Below, in pieces: positions 1 through 10,427 of a stretch of DNA of 64,000 bases. The position numbers and the translations under genes are program-made. This DNA comes from CAVTWS01 sp963738445 (lineage in GTDB: Bacteria; Actinomycetota; Acidimicrobiia; Acidimicrobiales; SHLQ01): assembly GCA_963738445.1 (NCBI GenBank), contig CAVTWS010000001.1, positions 1 to 64,000 on the forward strand, given 5' to 3'. The stretch's first letter is position 1. Every line of letters begins with the position of its first letter. Below the pieces are notes generated by a model. That model ran no database searches. It was not told where the DNA came from and saw nothing but the letters and a program-made list of their open reading frames with translations.

Positions 1-607
1 TGGCCCTGGCCGCCAGGGAGGCCCGAGCGCCAGGTCCGGGTGGGTCGGCGGGCGGCCTCGGTCGGGGCCCAATCGGCCCTCGGGCGCGGGACCCCACCCC
101 GGTGCTGGTACGGGCCACCCTCGCCCACCTCGCCGATCGGGTGGCGGGCCGACTCCGCGCCAAACACCACTCAGGCCGCACGGTCCACGTCCGCATCCGG
201 TTCGCCGATCTCCGATCGATCACCCACGCCCACACCCTTCCGCACCCCGTGTCGTCGACCCTCACCATCACCAAGGTCGCCGAATCACTCGTTCGCGTGG
301 CCCTCGCCCAACACCCGGAAGAGCGGGCCATCTAGCTGCTGGCGGTGTCACTGTCGAACCTGGTCGACAACGACCTCGTACAGCTCGAGCTCCCCCTCGG
401 CGAGGGCGGGGGGCCGGATCGATCTCGCCCGGACCCCCGTCGCCCCGGCTCCGACACCGCCCGGTCGCGCCACGCCGTGGACGCCTCGGTCGACACGGTG
501 CGCGAACACTTCGACCGGGGCACGGTGGGCTACGGGTGCGGGTGGTGATGGGCGATCGTTCCTCGGTGCCCGACACGTTTCCGGGAGCTCGCCGAGCGAG
601 AGCTCTG
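1..607 (+). pseudogene. dinB: 3' part of dinB (DNA polymerase IV), left-arm copy
   Basis: This encodes the little-finger domain and C terminus of a Y-family polymerase. It matches codons of the right-arm gene downstream of its base 21070. The window edge cuts it at the 5' end and several indels break the frame: after the segment reading VLVRATLAHLADRVAGRLRAK the frame is lost, with an in-frame TAG near 333. It ends with the same ERELstop as the right-arm copy. The catalytic domain is not in this copy. Not a functional gene as written; probably a mirror of the dinB at 20466-21735. Confidence 0.8.
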
Positions 608-625
608 ACCCGGGGCCGGGAGGTC

Positions 626-1221
626 TGAGTCCGGCACGTGGACGCGAGGCAGGCCGAGCAGCAGGCGGGCGGTGAACGCCAGCTCCTGGCCCACGCTGCC
701 CGTCGGGGCCTGACCGCTGACCCACCGCATCGTCGAGGAGAACCAGACGTGCCCGATCAGACGCCGCACGGCCTCGACATCGACCCCGGGCACGTCGCCG
801 ATGGCGTAGATCGTGAGGGCCCGCACGGCGGCCTCCACGCTGGCCTTGGGGGCGATGGTCGCCGGGTCGGTCGATCCGAGGGCCGTCATCATCGCCTTCA
901 TGAGGCGAGGTTCGCTGTCGGACCAGCGGGCGGTCGGTTTCCAAGGCGATGGCCAGGCGATGGAGCGGGCGCGTCGCCCTGGATCGGCGTGGATCGGAGC
1001 TGTTCGAGGGAGTACTGGGACCAACTGGCCAGACCCGAGATCAACAGCACGTCCTTCGACGAGAAGTACCGGTAGAGGGTGCCGAGAGCAACCTCGGCCT
1101 GCGCGGCGACATCGCGCATCTGCACGGCGTCGTAGCCACCCTGGCTCGCCAGCGACATGGACACCTGGAGCACCCGGGCCCGGCGGCCCGCTTGCTTCGA
1201 TTCCCGTGTGACCGATGTCAT
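626..1221 (-). pseudogene. KstR-like TetR regulator, left-arm copy (frameshifted)
   Basis: Starting at 1221 the N-terminal half reads correctly through the helix-turn-helix (QMRDVAAQAEVALGTLYRYF). Indels after about base 1000 move the ligand-binding domain into two other frames. The stop codon seen in the right arm (GACTGA) is GACTCA here. The right-arm copy at 19851-20444 is intact and is described there. The damage looks like read error: the amino acids are conserved frame by frame on either side of each break. Confidence 0.8.
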
Positions 1222-1319
1222 GGGGCGCCATCATGCTCGAACTGGCCGCCGGGGAACAAAAACGAGCGCCCAGTGACCGACGTTTGACGGCGCCCGGTGC
1301 CCGACGTTTCACTGCCCGG

Positions 1320-2250
1320 GTGACCACCGTCCTGCATCACCTCGGCCCCCGGTTCCACGACACCATGAGCGAGCGGTTCCCGGGCGTCGAGTTCGTCGCC
1401 GTACCCGAGGCCCTGCCCGACCCCCTCCACGGCGAGATCTTCGTCACCGACCGCGCTCGGGTCCCCGGACCTGGCCGAGCTGAGCCGGCGCGGGCTGCGA
1501 TGGGTCCACAGCCTGGGCACCGGCATCGAACGGTTCCCGCTGCATCACCTCCCCGCCGACATCCTGCTCACGTGCACCCACCGCAGGGGCGAGCGGCGTG
1601 CCCATCAGCGAGTACGTGATGGCCGCCATGCTCGACCACGAGAAGCAGCTCAGCACCCTGTTCGTGAACGCGCCACCACCCAGTGGTCCCGGGCCCACCT
1701 GGGCGGGTTGGCCGGGCAGACGGTTGCGCTGGTCGGTCTCGGCGGCATCGGCCTCGAGGTGGCCCGACGGTGCGCCGCGTTCGACATGCGGGTGCTGGGC
1801 GTGCGCCGGAGGGCCGGCGCCCCGCCGGTCCCGGGGGTGGAACTGGTGGCGGACCTGCCGACCGCCCTCGCCCGGGCCGACCACGTCGTCATCGCGACGC
1901 CGCTGACCGAGCACACCCGAGGCTTGTTCGACGACTCGACGTTCGCCGCCGTCCGGCCCGGCGCCCACCTCATCAACGTCGCCCGGGGTCCGATCATCGA
2001 TCAGGAGGCGCTCCGCCGGGCGCTCGATCAGGGCGTGGTCGGGCACGCCACGCTCGACGTGTGCGACCCCGAACCACTGCCCCAGGGGCACTGGCTGTAC
2101 TCCCACCCGCAGGTCCGGCTCAGCCCTCACGTGTCGTGGAGTGCCCCGTCGGCCCTCCGCCAGCTCGACGAGTACTTCGCCGCCAACCTCGATCGCTGGA
2201 TCGGCGGCGAGCCGCTCCACGGCCTGGTGGATCACGCCGAGGGGTACTGA
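1320..2250 (+). pseudogene. D-2-hydroxyacid dehydrogenase, left-arm copy (frameshifted)
   Basis: Same protein as the right-arm gene at 18828-19754, from GTG at 1320 to TGA at 2250. It is broken by extra bases near 1447, 1580 and 1678. The C-terminal NAD-binding half is in one frame (ALVGLGGIGLEV onwards) and is nearly identical to the intact copy. The three breaks sit in C-rich runs, the usual place for long-read indels. Confidence 0.85.
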
Positions 2251-2294
2251 CCGAACCTCGGATCGGTACCGGGAGCACTACTGTGGCGTCCACG

Positions 2295-2505
2295 ATGGAG
2301 GAGCACCCAGACACCATTCTCCCGCCGGGCCTCCGACCCCGACTCCGATCCCCCGTTCGATCGGGCCCGGTTGATCCGGTGGGCCTCGATCACCACGCTC
2401 CCGGTCGCCGGCATCGGCGTCCTGGCTCTGGCCCTCGGAGTGCCGTGGTGGGCGGTCCTCATCGGCATCGCCGTGTTCATCCTCGTGCTGCTTCTCGACA
2501 CCTGA
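2295..2505 (+). pseudogene. Small membrane protein, left-arm copy (one extra base)
   Basis: Counterpart of 18574-18783. The sequence after the MEEHPDT start has one extra base (ACCATTCTCCC here, ACCGTCTCCC in the right arm), which shifts the frame before the membrane segment GIGVLALALGVPWWAVLIGI. That segment is otherwise preserved. Confidence 0.7.
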
Positions 2506-2571
2506 CCGTCCCGTCGTCGGGAGCGGCGGCGGAGCGCTCAAGCCTTGGTCGCCCGGTGTCGATTCACCGTC

Positions 2572-3008
2572 ATGACCTTCGGCTCCGCTCGCCGACTCGT
2601 CGGGGTGGCCGGACTCGTCCTGACCCTCACGGCCGCCGCCGGTTGCAACATCGAGGTCGACCGGGAGGGGGCTGCCGGCCAACCTCCGACCGTCGCCGAG
2701 ATCGACGCTGCGGAGCTGGCGCCCGCCGTCACCACCGGGGAGGACGAGCCCGACGTGGGGCGGCCGGCCCCACTGGTCCACTCGCCTTCAGCGACCCACC
2801 GGCGACCGTGGTCAGCCCCGACGGAGCCCCGGTGCCCCTGCGTTCGGGGCCGGACCTGACGTGTTGGACGGTGGTCGACCTGGCCGACGGTGCCCTCGTC
2901 ATTCCCACCGGCACGGGCGGAGCGAGCCCGTCCGGGGCCTGGATCGAGGTGACCGCCGGCATGGCGACCGGGTTCCTCCCGGCGACCGCCGTGGACTTTC
3001 CGAAGTGA
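2572..3008 (+). pseudogene. Lipoprotein, left-arm copy (frameshifted)
   Basis: Counterpart of the lipoprotein at 18069-18506. The signal peptide and lipobox (LTAAAGC) are intact. A one-base loss in a G run near 2757 shifts the middle of the protein, and the original frame's C terminus (TAVDFPK here, TAVDLPK in the right arm) is found in another frame. Function unknown. Confidence 0.75.
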
Positions 3009-3058
3009 GCGCACGCGACAGCCGTCGTGAGCGGTCCCATCCGCGGCCGATGACCCGC

Positions 3059-3454
3059 TCAGTCGACCGCCAGCAGTCAAGCAGATTGCCGTCGAGGTCG
3101 CGGAGTGCACGGACTGCGCCACGGCGCCCGAGCTCGCCGAGCGCGGCACCGACAGCTCGATGTCGATGCCGGCCGCGTGCAACCACTCCGTGACCCCCGA
3201 TATCGAACCCGACCACCGGAAGCACAGGTCGCCCGATCCGGAGCCCGGGACCCGGCGTGCGGTTCGGCCGGAGCGGCGGCGGGGTGCAGGCTGAACCGGG
3301 AGCCCCCGACCTGGATCAGCGCCACCGGCATCTTCCCGGCGCGCCACACCTCGGGGTACAGCAGCGTGGCGCCGAGCACCCGCTCGTAGAACACGATCGA
3401 CCGGTCGACATCAGCGACCGTGAGCGTCACGTGGTCGATGTACTCGATGGTCAC
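3059..3454 (-). pseudogene. VOC-fold protein, left-arm copy (frameshifted)
   Basis: Starts at GTG 3454, overlapping the SDR stop as in the right arm, and reads MTIEYIDHVTLTVADVDRSI correctly. Indels after about base 3265 then break the frame. The intact copy is at 17619-18020. Confidence 0.75.
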
Positions 3455-4219
3455 GAGGTGTCCGCATGCCGCACGACCCGGGCCGGCACCACGGTCGAAC
3501 CGCCGTCGATCACGAACTCGGCGCCGGTCTGGAACGAGCTCTCATCGGAGATGGAGTACACCATCGACCGCGACACCTCCTCGGGCTCTCCGGGGCGTCG
3601 CAGCGGTAGACCGGCGAACTGTCCAGAGGTGCGCTCGTCGCCGACGATCGACAGCATCGCCGTCCGGATCGGTCCCGGATGGACCGAGTTCACCCGGATA
3701 CCGAGCGGGCCGAGCTCGATGGCCGCGGTCTTGGTGAACCCTCGCACCGCCCATTTCGAAGCGCCGTAGGCCGTGTAGCTGGGCAACCCCGTGAGCCCGC
3801 CGGTCGAGGACACGTTGACGATCGATCCGCCCCCCGCCGCCGTCATCGGCTCGGTCACGGACTGGACTGCCGAGGAACGTCCCGATGAAGTTGACCTCGA
3901 ACACCCGCCGGATCTGCTCGACCGATTCATCAGCGATGGTGTTGGTGGCATGGATGGCGGCGTTGTTGACCAGACCGTTGAGTGGACCGATGGCCTGGGC
4001 CGTCTCGATGGCCCGCCGCCAGTCGTCCCGGTTGGTCACGTCGAGGTGGAGGTAGGTGACCGACGGGCCGATGTCGGCGGCCAAGGCTTCGCCGTCGGCG
4101 TCGAGCACGTCACCGAACACCACCCGTGCGCCCTCCCCCGCCAGGATCCGCACGTGGGCCGCCCCCATGCCCCGGGCTCCTCCGGTGACGATCACCGTCT
4201 TGCCATCCAGTCGTGCCAC
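3451..4219 (-). pseudogene. 3alpha/20beta-HSD-like SDR, left-arm copy (one frameshift)
   Basis: Counterpart of the intact SDR at 16855-17622. It is 769 bases long against 768, with the extra base near 3868 (after the segment VNFIGTFLG). The Rossmann motif TGGARGMG and the catalytic YGASK are both present, but in different frames. A single-base error would account for it. Confidence 0.8.
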
Positions 4220-4341
4220 GAAGGGGCCCCTTTCTGCGGGTACGGTCGGGCCGGGCCCGACGCCGAGGCATCGAACCACGACGGGCCCGGGTTCTGCCAC
4301 TCCCGCCGTGCCGACCGACCCGGGGTCATCGGATCGGCTGC

Positions 4342-4903
4342 GTGACCGACCTCCGAGACGAACTCCGTCAGATCATCCTGACCCAGGGCTATCGCCGCCT
4401 GCCCGAACCGGTCCTGCTGGCCTCCGGGGCGCGGTCGCAGGACTTCGTCGACGGGAAGCTGGCCCTCGCCCACTATCCCGATCTCGACCTCGCCTGCCGA
4501 GCCATCGTCGAGGCCGTCACCGCAGCCGGGATCTCGTTCTCCGCCTGCGGGGGCTTGACCATGGGCGCCGACCATCTGGCCGTGGGGGTGGCGGCCGTGA
4601 CCGGGGGCCGCTGGTTCTTCGTGCGCAAGGAACCCAAGAACCGCGGGACGGGTCAACTCATCGAGGGCGCCCGGCTCGAGCTCGGGGAGACCGTGCTCGT
4701 CGTGGAGGACGTGATCACCTCCGGGGGCTCGTTGTTGCAGGCGATCGACTCCATCGAAGCCGCCGGGGCCCGGGTCGTGGCCGCGGCCACTCTGGTCGAC
4801 CGGGGCGATCAGGCCAGCGCCCCGGCTGGCGACCCGGGCCGTGCCGTATTTTCCCATGCTGACCTACGCAGATCTCGGCATCGCGCCGGTGCACGGAGCC
4901 TGA
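4342..4903 (+). pseudogene. pyrE: Orotate phosphoribosyltransferase (PyrE), left-arm copy (one frameshift)
   Basis: GTG start at 4342. Reads through the PRPP-binding motif VLVVEDVITSGGS and then loses frame near 4815, where this arm has one extra A (GGCCAGCGCCCCGG). The right arm has instead lost a C at the same place (GGCCGCGCCCGG). The version implied by both, GCC-GCG-CCC-CGG, restores the C terminus ending DLGIAPVHGA. PyrE converts orotate and PRPP to orotidine 5'-phosphate in pyrimidine synthesis. This copy is the better of the two in its 5' two-thirds. Confidence 0.85.
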
Positions 4904-4928
4904 GCCAGGTGCCGTACGCTCCTGCGTC

Positions 4929-5303
4929 ATGACAGAAGGGTCATCGGCCTCGAGCACGACCGGCGAAGTCGGCGAACGACCGTGGGGCCGGTACCTCGTG
5001 CTGCTCGACGATGGCCTCCACAAGGTCAAAGAGGTCACGGTCGAGCCCGGGCGTCGGCTGAGCTACCAGCGGCACCGCCTTCGGTGCGAGCACTGGTTCG
5101 TCGTGACCGGTGAGGCCCTCGTCACCCTCGACGGGGTCGACCAACACGTGCGGGCCGGCGAGTCCGTCGATGTTCCCGTGCTGTCATCTCATCGAATCGC
5201 CAACGTCGGTGTCACTCCGCTCGTGTTCGTCGAGGTCCAAACCGGCGACTACTTCGGCGAGGACGACATCGAACGCTTCGACGACGACTTCGGTCGCTCG
5301 TAG
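4929..5303 (+). CDS. Cupin, mannose-6-phosphate isomerase type II-like, left-arm copy
   Basis: 124 residues, and at protein level identical to the right-arm copy at 15772-16146. A single cupin barrel with the RPWGRY opening and the histidine/glutamate-rich strand RHRLRCEHW that are typical of the isomerase domain of bifunctional mannose-1-phosphate guanylyltransferase/mannose-6-phosphate isomerase. Stand-alone members of this family may be sugar-phosphate isomerases; activity here is not shown. It follows pyrE by 25 bases on the same strand, so the two may be co-transcribed. Confidence 0.8.
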   Translation: MTEGSSASSTTGEVGERPWGRYLVLLDDGLHKVKEVTVEPGRRLSYQRHRLRCEHWFVVTGEALVTLDGVDQHVRAGESVDVPVLSSHRIANVGVTPLVFVEVQTGDYFGEDDIERFDDDFGRS

Positions 5304-5356
5304 GTAATCTGCCCCGTGGCCGGCCCCCAGGCCGCCGATTCACCAAGGAAATGACC

Positions 5357-6307
5357 ATGTCCCGACGCTCCCTGGCCCTCGCCACGCTGGCCCTGACCCT
5401 GCTCGCCGCGTCGTGCGGCGACGACGACGACAGCGCCGAGAGCCCGGTCATCGACACGACGACCACGCTCTCCGTCGACGACACGACGACCACGCTCTCC
5501 GTGGATGACACGACGACCACGGCCGCCGAGGCCACCACCACCGTCGCCGAGACCACCACCACCGTCGCCACCGAACCCCTCCGAATCATGGTGACCAACG
5601 ACGACGGCTACGCCGCACCCGGAATCGACGCCATGGTGCAAGCGCTCATCGAGCTCCCCGACGTCGAGGTGACCGTGGTTGCGCCGAACGAGAACAAGAG
5701 CGGGAGCGGCTCGCAGACGACGCCGGGCGAACTCGCGAGCGAAGAGGTCACCACGGCCAGCGGCTACCCGGCGATCTCGGTGACAGGATTCCCGGGCGAC
5801 ACCGTCAACTGGGCCCTGGCCAACCTGCCGGAGCGGCCCCAGGTGATCTTCTCGGGCATCAACAGCGGCCAGAACATCGGCGCCTTCGCCGGCCTGTCCG
5901 GCACGGTCGGCGCCGGTCGGATCGCCGCCGAGAACGGCATCCCCGCCGTGGCCTTCAGCCAGGGCATCATCCCGCCGGACCAGTTCGACTTCGCCAGCGG
6001 CGTCGAGGTCGTCCTGTCGTTCCTCGAGGAGCATCGCGATGAGCTGGTGGCCGCGTCCGACGCCGGCACCACCCCCAACCTGCTCTTCAACGTGAACATC
6101 CCGTCCTGCACGACCGGCGAGGTGCAAGGCACCGTCGACGTGCCGCTCGCCATCGTGATCGGTGACCGCGATGCCATCACCGTCGACTGCGCCTCGACGC
6201 TGACCGAGTTCATCGACGACGTGGACGCCTTCGTGAACGGCTACGCCGCCGTCGCCGAGATCGACGTGCCCGAGACGTTCGACGCCATCACCGCGGCCGA
6301 CGGTTGA
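5357..6307 (+). CDS. surE: SurE-family nucleotidase anchored as a lipoprotein, left-arm copy
   Basis: The intact version of this gene. Residues 1-20 form a lipoprotein signal ending LLAASC, followed by a roughly 50-residue threonine/aspartate-rich linker with repeated SVDDTTTT units. A SurE domain follows: IMVTNDDGY (the Asp-Asp metal site), FSGINSGQN (the conserved Asn site) and LSGTVGA. SurE enzymes remove phosphate from nucleoside 5'/3'-monophosphates and are normally cytoplasmic; the lipobox places this one outside the membrane. The ATG at 5357 is preferred to 5351 because it leaves normal spacing from the AGGAA ribosome site. The right-arm copy is frameshifted. Confidence 0.85.
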   Translation: MSRRSLALATLALTLLAASCGDDDDSAESPVIDTTTTLSVDDTTTTLSVDDTTTTAAEATTTVAETTTTVATEPLRIMVTNDDGYAAPGIDAMVQALIELPDVEVTVVAPNENKSGSGSQTTPGELASEEVTTASGYPAISVTGFPGDTVNWALANLPERPQVIFSGINSGQNIGAFAGLSGTVGAGRIAAENGIPAVAFSQGIIPPDQFDFASGVEVVLSFLEEHRDELVAASDAGTTPNLLFNVNIPSCTTGEVQGTVDVPLAIVIGDRDAITVDCASTLTEFIDDVDAFVNGYAAVAEIDVPETFDAITAADG

Positions 6308-6373
6308 CCCGACCGTCTCGTTCCTCCGTTCGGCCGGTCCGACCCCGGCAACTCGCCGGGGTCGGTGGCCGGG

Positions 6374-7330
6374 CTAGAGGTTGTTCGTGTTGAACGTGTC
6401 GCACTCGTCCGGATTGCCGGAGTCGAGCCCGACACGGAACCAGCGCTGGCGCTGCTCGGAGGCTGCCGTGGGTCCAGCTTCTCGGGATCGACACGACCGG
6501 TCGCCGCTTCCCTGGATCCGGTCGTCGCCCACCGCGGCAGCCGCCGACAGCGCTTCGTCGATGTCCTCGTCGGTCAGCTCGACGATCAACGGCTGCCCGG
6601 TGGCGGGATCCGGACTGGTCGTGGCCTCGTTGGCCCACACGCCGGCATAACAATCGGCCTGAAGCTCGAGCCGCACACTGGCGCTGTCCTCGCCCTCACG
6701 GTCGCCGGACTGTTGCACCTGCGCCGAGGTTCCGAGCAGATTCTGGACGTGGTGGCCGTACTCGTGGGCGATCACGTAGGCGCGGGCGAAATCGCCGCCG
6801 CTGGCGCCGAACCGTGACTCGAGGAGATCGAAGAACCCCAGCTCGATGTACACCTGCTGGTCGGCCGGGCAGTCGAACGGCCCGACTGCCTCGGTCGCCC
6901 CACCGCACCCGGTGTTCACGCTGCCGGTGAAGAAGTTGGTGAACGCCGGCTGGTACTCGAGGTTGCTGGCCGTGAACTCGGCGAGCCAGTAGTCCTGCAC
7001 GCTGTTCACCGTGCCGACGATGAGGCAGACCTCGTCCTCGTTGGCATCGGCACCGGTCTGGCAGGTGGATTCCAGCTGCGAGTTGTCCGCCGCGCCCGAC
7101 GAACCACCCGCCGTCTGACCGCCGAGGATGTCGCTCAGCCCACCGCCGGCCCCGCCGGTGGCCGTGCCGCCGCCACCACCCCCGCCACCGAACGCTCCCA
7201 TGAGCACGGCCAGGATCAGGCCGATGATGCCCAGGCCGCCAGCACCCGCAGCCACGGGGCCACGCCCGGGGCTGCCTCGCCGGTCACGGATCTCGGACGT
7301 GTCGAGCCGGGCTCGTCGGTTGAATCGCAT
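6374..7330 (-). CDS. Neutral zinc metallopeptidase (YpfJ family), left-arm copy
   Basis: 318 residues in one frame: a short cytoplasmic N terminus (MRFNRRARLDTSEI), one membrane segment near residues 28-48, a glycine-rich linker, then a peptidase domain with the zinc motif HEYGHHVQ and a downstream ELQADCYAGVWA helix, as in the PF04228 zinc peptidases. Residues just after DDRIQ differ from the right arm because two nearby indels cancel; the right-arm reading (EAATGRVDPESWTHGSS) is more likely correct. Substrate unknown. The catalytic side is predicted to lie outside the membrane. Confidence 0.82.
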   Translation of the reverse strand: MRFNRRARLDTSEIRDRRGSPGRGPVAAGAGGLGIIGLILAVLMGAFGGGGGGGGTATGGAGGGLSDILGGQTAGGSSGAADNSQLESTCQTGADANEDEVCLIVGTVNSVQDYWLAEFTASNLEYQPAFTNFFTGSVNTGCGGATEAVGPFDCPADQQVYIELGFFDLLESRFGASGGDFARAYVIAHEYGHHVQNLLGTSAQVQQSGDREGEDSASVRLELQADCYAGVWANEATTSPDPATGQPLIVELTDEDIDEALSAAAAVGDDRIQGSGDRSCRSREAGPTAASEQRQRWFRVGLDSGNPDECDTFNTNNL

Positions 7331-7459
7331 TGCGCCTCCCTCAGCGCTCGGCCACGTCGGCCGAGTACCCGGCCGCCCACCGGTGGAGACGCATCCTTAC
7401 CTGCGGCGGGGCGCGATGCCAGCCTCGGGGCCGCGGATCCGGTGCCGGAACCGCGGCGG

Positions 7460-8251
7460 TCAGGCCACGGTTTCGAACTCGCCCGGCGATGGATCCGGGG
7501 CGGCCGCCGCCGCCCGCAGCCGGGTCCAGAGGACCTGCCCGGCGTTGTCGAGGCCGAGGGCCACGAACACCAGCACCGCCGCCACCAGGGCATCGATGAT
7601 GTAGTGGTTCGCGGTGAGCACGATCGACAGCAGCGTGAACAGCGGATGCAGCATGACCAGGTACCGCCACCGGCTGCGGAACGAGATGTACGCCGCGTAG
7701 GCGACGAACATGGCCCAACCGAAGTGCAGCGACGGCATGGCCGCGATCTGGTTCGCCGACTGCTGCACCGCACTGGCGTCGTAGATCGTCGGACCGACCG
7801 TCTGGAGGGTGTCGACGAAGCCGTGCCAAGTGACCATACGTGGCGGAGCCAGCGGGAACATCACATGGATGACCAGCGCCAACACCGTCGTCGTGAGCAT
7901 GGAACGCCGCAGGTGCCCGTAGAGCGGCGCCCGGTAGAAGTAGACGAGCGCCAGCGTGGCAACGGTGATCGGGAAGTGGGCGCCGACGTAGTACCCATTG
8001 AACAGGTACACCACGGCGCGGTTGCCGATGATCCACGACTGGAGGTCGCTCTCGACGAAGAGGCCGGTGACCTGCTCGAACCGGATCACCCGACGGGCGT
8101 TGCTGAAGGCCTCGGTGAACTGCTCGCGAGACAGGGTCCGAGCCGTGCGGTACCCCACGAAGAGCACCCCGCAGAACGCCACCTCGAGCAGGATTCGGGG
8201 GCTCACCCGGCGGCGTTCCCAGGTGCCGAAAGACGTCATGTTCGTCTGCAC
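7460..8251 (-). CDS. PAP2-superfamily membrane phosphatase (inositolphosphotransferase type), left-arm copy
   Basis: 263 residues with about six membrane segments. The intact copy of this gene. The motifs MPSLHFGWA and NHYIIDALVA correspond to the second and third phosphatase motifs of the PAP2_3 (Aur1/Ipt1-like) group, in which a histidine nucleophile acts on a lipid phosphate at the membrane. GTG at 8251 is chosen because GGGAGGG lies eight bases upstream; an ATG at 8239 is the alternative. A second, distinct PAP2 protein is encoded at 51860-53245. Substrate cannot be told from sequence. Confidence 0.8.
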   Translation of the reverse strand: MQTNMTSFGTWERRRVSPRILLEVAFCGVLFVGYRTARTLSREQFTEAFSNARRVIRFEQVTGLFVESDLQSWIIGNRAVVYLFNGYYVGAHFPITVATLALVYFYRAPLYGHLRRSMLTTTVLALVIHVMFPLAPPRMVTWHGFVDTLQTVGPTIYDASAVQQSANQIAAMPSLHFGWAMFVAYAAYISFRSRWRYLVMLHPLFTLLSIVLTANHYIIDALVAAVLVFVALGLDNAGQVLWTRLRAAAAAPDPSPGEFETVA

Positions 8252-8451
8252 GGTCGCGCCCTCCCTCCCGGAATCGACAGTCTGGCCGGTTCGGCCGTCT
8301 GGCCTGGCGGTGACGAAGCGTTACCCGCTCGACGCCCGATCGACACTCTATGGACACGAACGGATCGGGACAAGGGCAATCGGGCCCCACCCTGGGTCCC
8401 GAACGAGGCCGGTGGCCGGAATCGTCCGAGGCCGTCAGCGCCGTCGGTACG

Positions 8452-9674
8452 TCATGATGCATCTCGATCTTCGACACCCCATGGACCGGCCACGTCGACG
8501 AACCAATCCAGGAACGGCAGGCCGGGAGTTGTTCGGGCACGAGCACGCCCACACCGCTCCACACCCCCTCGGCCAGGAGCTCGAGCCCGACGATCGGGTT
8601 CACGGCGGTCTGCCAGACCACCGCCTGATGACCCCAGCGGCTCATGCACTCATCGTTGTCGGCCACGTGATAGAGGTACGTCGCCCCGGGGCCGGCCGTC
8701 GGTCCCGAGACCGGTGACGTACACCCCGGCGCAGGTCCGGCCATGCATCCGGTCGCCGAGCAGGGCGGGGTTCGGCAGGGCGGCCGCGACGAGGATCGCG
8801 GGGCGCCACCATCTGGCCCCGCACGTCGATGGGTGCGGTGCCATCCAACCCGAGCAGGTGGAGCGTGCTGCAGCACCTCGATGAAGGCGATCCCCGAGTC
8901 CGTACTTGAACGTGACCCGCCGGGCGTCGAGAACGGCGCGAGATGAACGGCACCTCCTCGTGCTCGACGTTGACGCACTCGACCGGACCGATGCCCTCCG
9001 GGAACACGAACACCTCCGGGTTCGCTGAACGGCTGCGGTGCGGAAGAGGCCCCGTCCACGCTCGAAGATCACCGGAGGGTTGAGGCACTCCTCGATCGTG
9101 GTCCAGATCGAGAAGGTGGGGGCGAACTCGTAGCCGTCGACCACGAGGTCTGCTCCATCCCGAACCCCGATCTCGTCTATCTCGGAGAAGAGCTCGTCGG
9201 CCGCGTACCGGGCCACGACATCGGAGAACCCCGGCTCGATCCCGAGGCCGATGATGGCCAACCGGTCCCGGGCCGACCCAGTCGTCGTGGCGGGGCGAAC
9301 TGATCGTCGCCCAACACCACACCCGGCTCCTCGTACGGCCGCTCGGGATGACGCTTCGACAAGCTGGCGGGCCATGTCGATGTAGTGACATCCGGCGGTC
9401 AGGGCCGCGTCGAAGATGGCCATGTTGAATCGCGGGTCGCAGGCGTTCAAGACGGCGTCAGCCTTGGCCGCGGTGAAGAGCGCACGAGCTCGGCCGGGGT
9501 CGACGCGTCGACCCCCACGCCCCGGAAGCGGTCGTCGCCGGTCCGATCCGCGGCGGTGACCGCACGGTCGGCATCGACGTCGGCGAGCCAGACCTCGCGG
9601 AACACCGGCCGGCGGGCCGCCACCGCGGCGGCGGCCGAGCCGACTCCGCCCGCGCCCACGATCACGATCCTCAT
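8452..9674 (-). pseudogene. Saccharopine dehydrogenase-like oxidoreductase, left-arm copy (multiple frameshifts)
   Basis: Starts MRIVIVGAGGVGSAAAAVAA, a Rossmann NAD(P)-binding motif, and continues with AKADAVLNACDPRFNMAIFDAAL and GLGIEPGFSDVVARYAADEL, typical of the saccharopine dehydrogenase/homospermidine synthase family (PF03435). At least five frame changes separate recognisable blocks up to GPWGVEDRDAS at the stop (8452). About 400 residues when reassembled. The right-arm copy (11431-12648) is broken too, but at partly different sites, so the two could be combined. The reaction is unknown; the neighbours give no lysine-pathway context. Confidence 0.7.
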
Positions 9675-9923
9675 CGAACACCTCGCATGGTCGCTCCGCT
9701 CTGCTTTGCTCGGGCCGGGCTGGGCCGGCCCGCGCCCATTCTGACCGACGGATCGCCCGCCGGCCGGAACCGCCACGACGGCTGCTATTCCGATCACCGC
9801 CACGCGCCCTGCGTGAGCCTCGACGCGAGGACCCACCCCATGCGCTAGAAACAAGCGTCGAAACTACCTGGGCTCCAGTGCCGCTATCTGCGCACGGCGA
9901 GCCCTGTCGAAAGGAACCAGCCC

Positions 9924-10348
9924 ATGAGCAAGGACCGTGACGTCGACTCGGCGCTCGCCACTGTGGGCATCTTCTCAGAGCTCAGCGCGAAAGAGCTGAA
10001 GAAGGTGTCCCGGCTCGTCACTCCGGTCAGCGTGAAGGCGGGCAAGGAACTCACCCGCGAAGGCGAACCCGGCCGAGAGTTCATGATCATCGTCGAGGGT
10101 CAGGCCTCGGTTCGCAAGAAGGGCCGCAAGGTCGCCACGCTCGGCCCAGGGGACTTCTTCGGAGAGTGGCCGTGCTCGCGGGTGTGCCCCGCACGGCGAC
10201 CGTCACGGCCGACACCGACATGGTGGTCGATGCGCTCAACCGCCGTGAGTTCTCCAGCCTGCTCGACGCCAGCCCGCGCCTGGCCAAGAAGATCCTGATG
10301 GGCGCGGTGCGCCGCCTGCACGAGCTCGACAACAAGTCGGTGCACTGA
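9924..10348 (+). pseudogene. Cyclic nucleotide-binding domain protein, left-arm copy (one frameshift)
   Basis: About 142 residues of a single cNMP-binding barrel: GIFSELSAKELKKVSRLV, then EGEPGREFMIIVEGQASV and LGPGDFFGE. One base is missing at about 10167 (GAGAGTGG, expected GAGATGG), after which MAVLAGVPRTATVTADTDMV continues in the next frame to a normal end. No DNA-binding or enzymatic domain is attached, so it may be a regulatory partner or a stand-alone sensor. ATG at 9924 is preceded by a GAAAGGA ribosome site. The right-arm copy is much more damaged. Confidence 0.78.
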
Positions 10349-10427
10349 GCCACCCGGTCGCCCGGCGGCAAGCTGTCGACGGCTGGCCGAACCGAGTCCG
10401 GTGGCACCTGGAGTACCTTCCCCTCCC

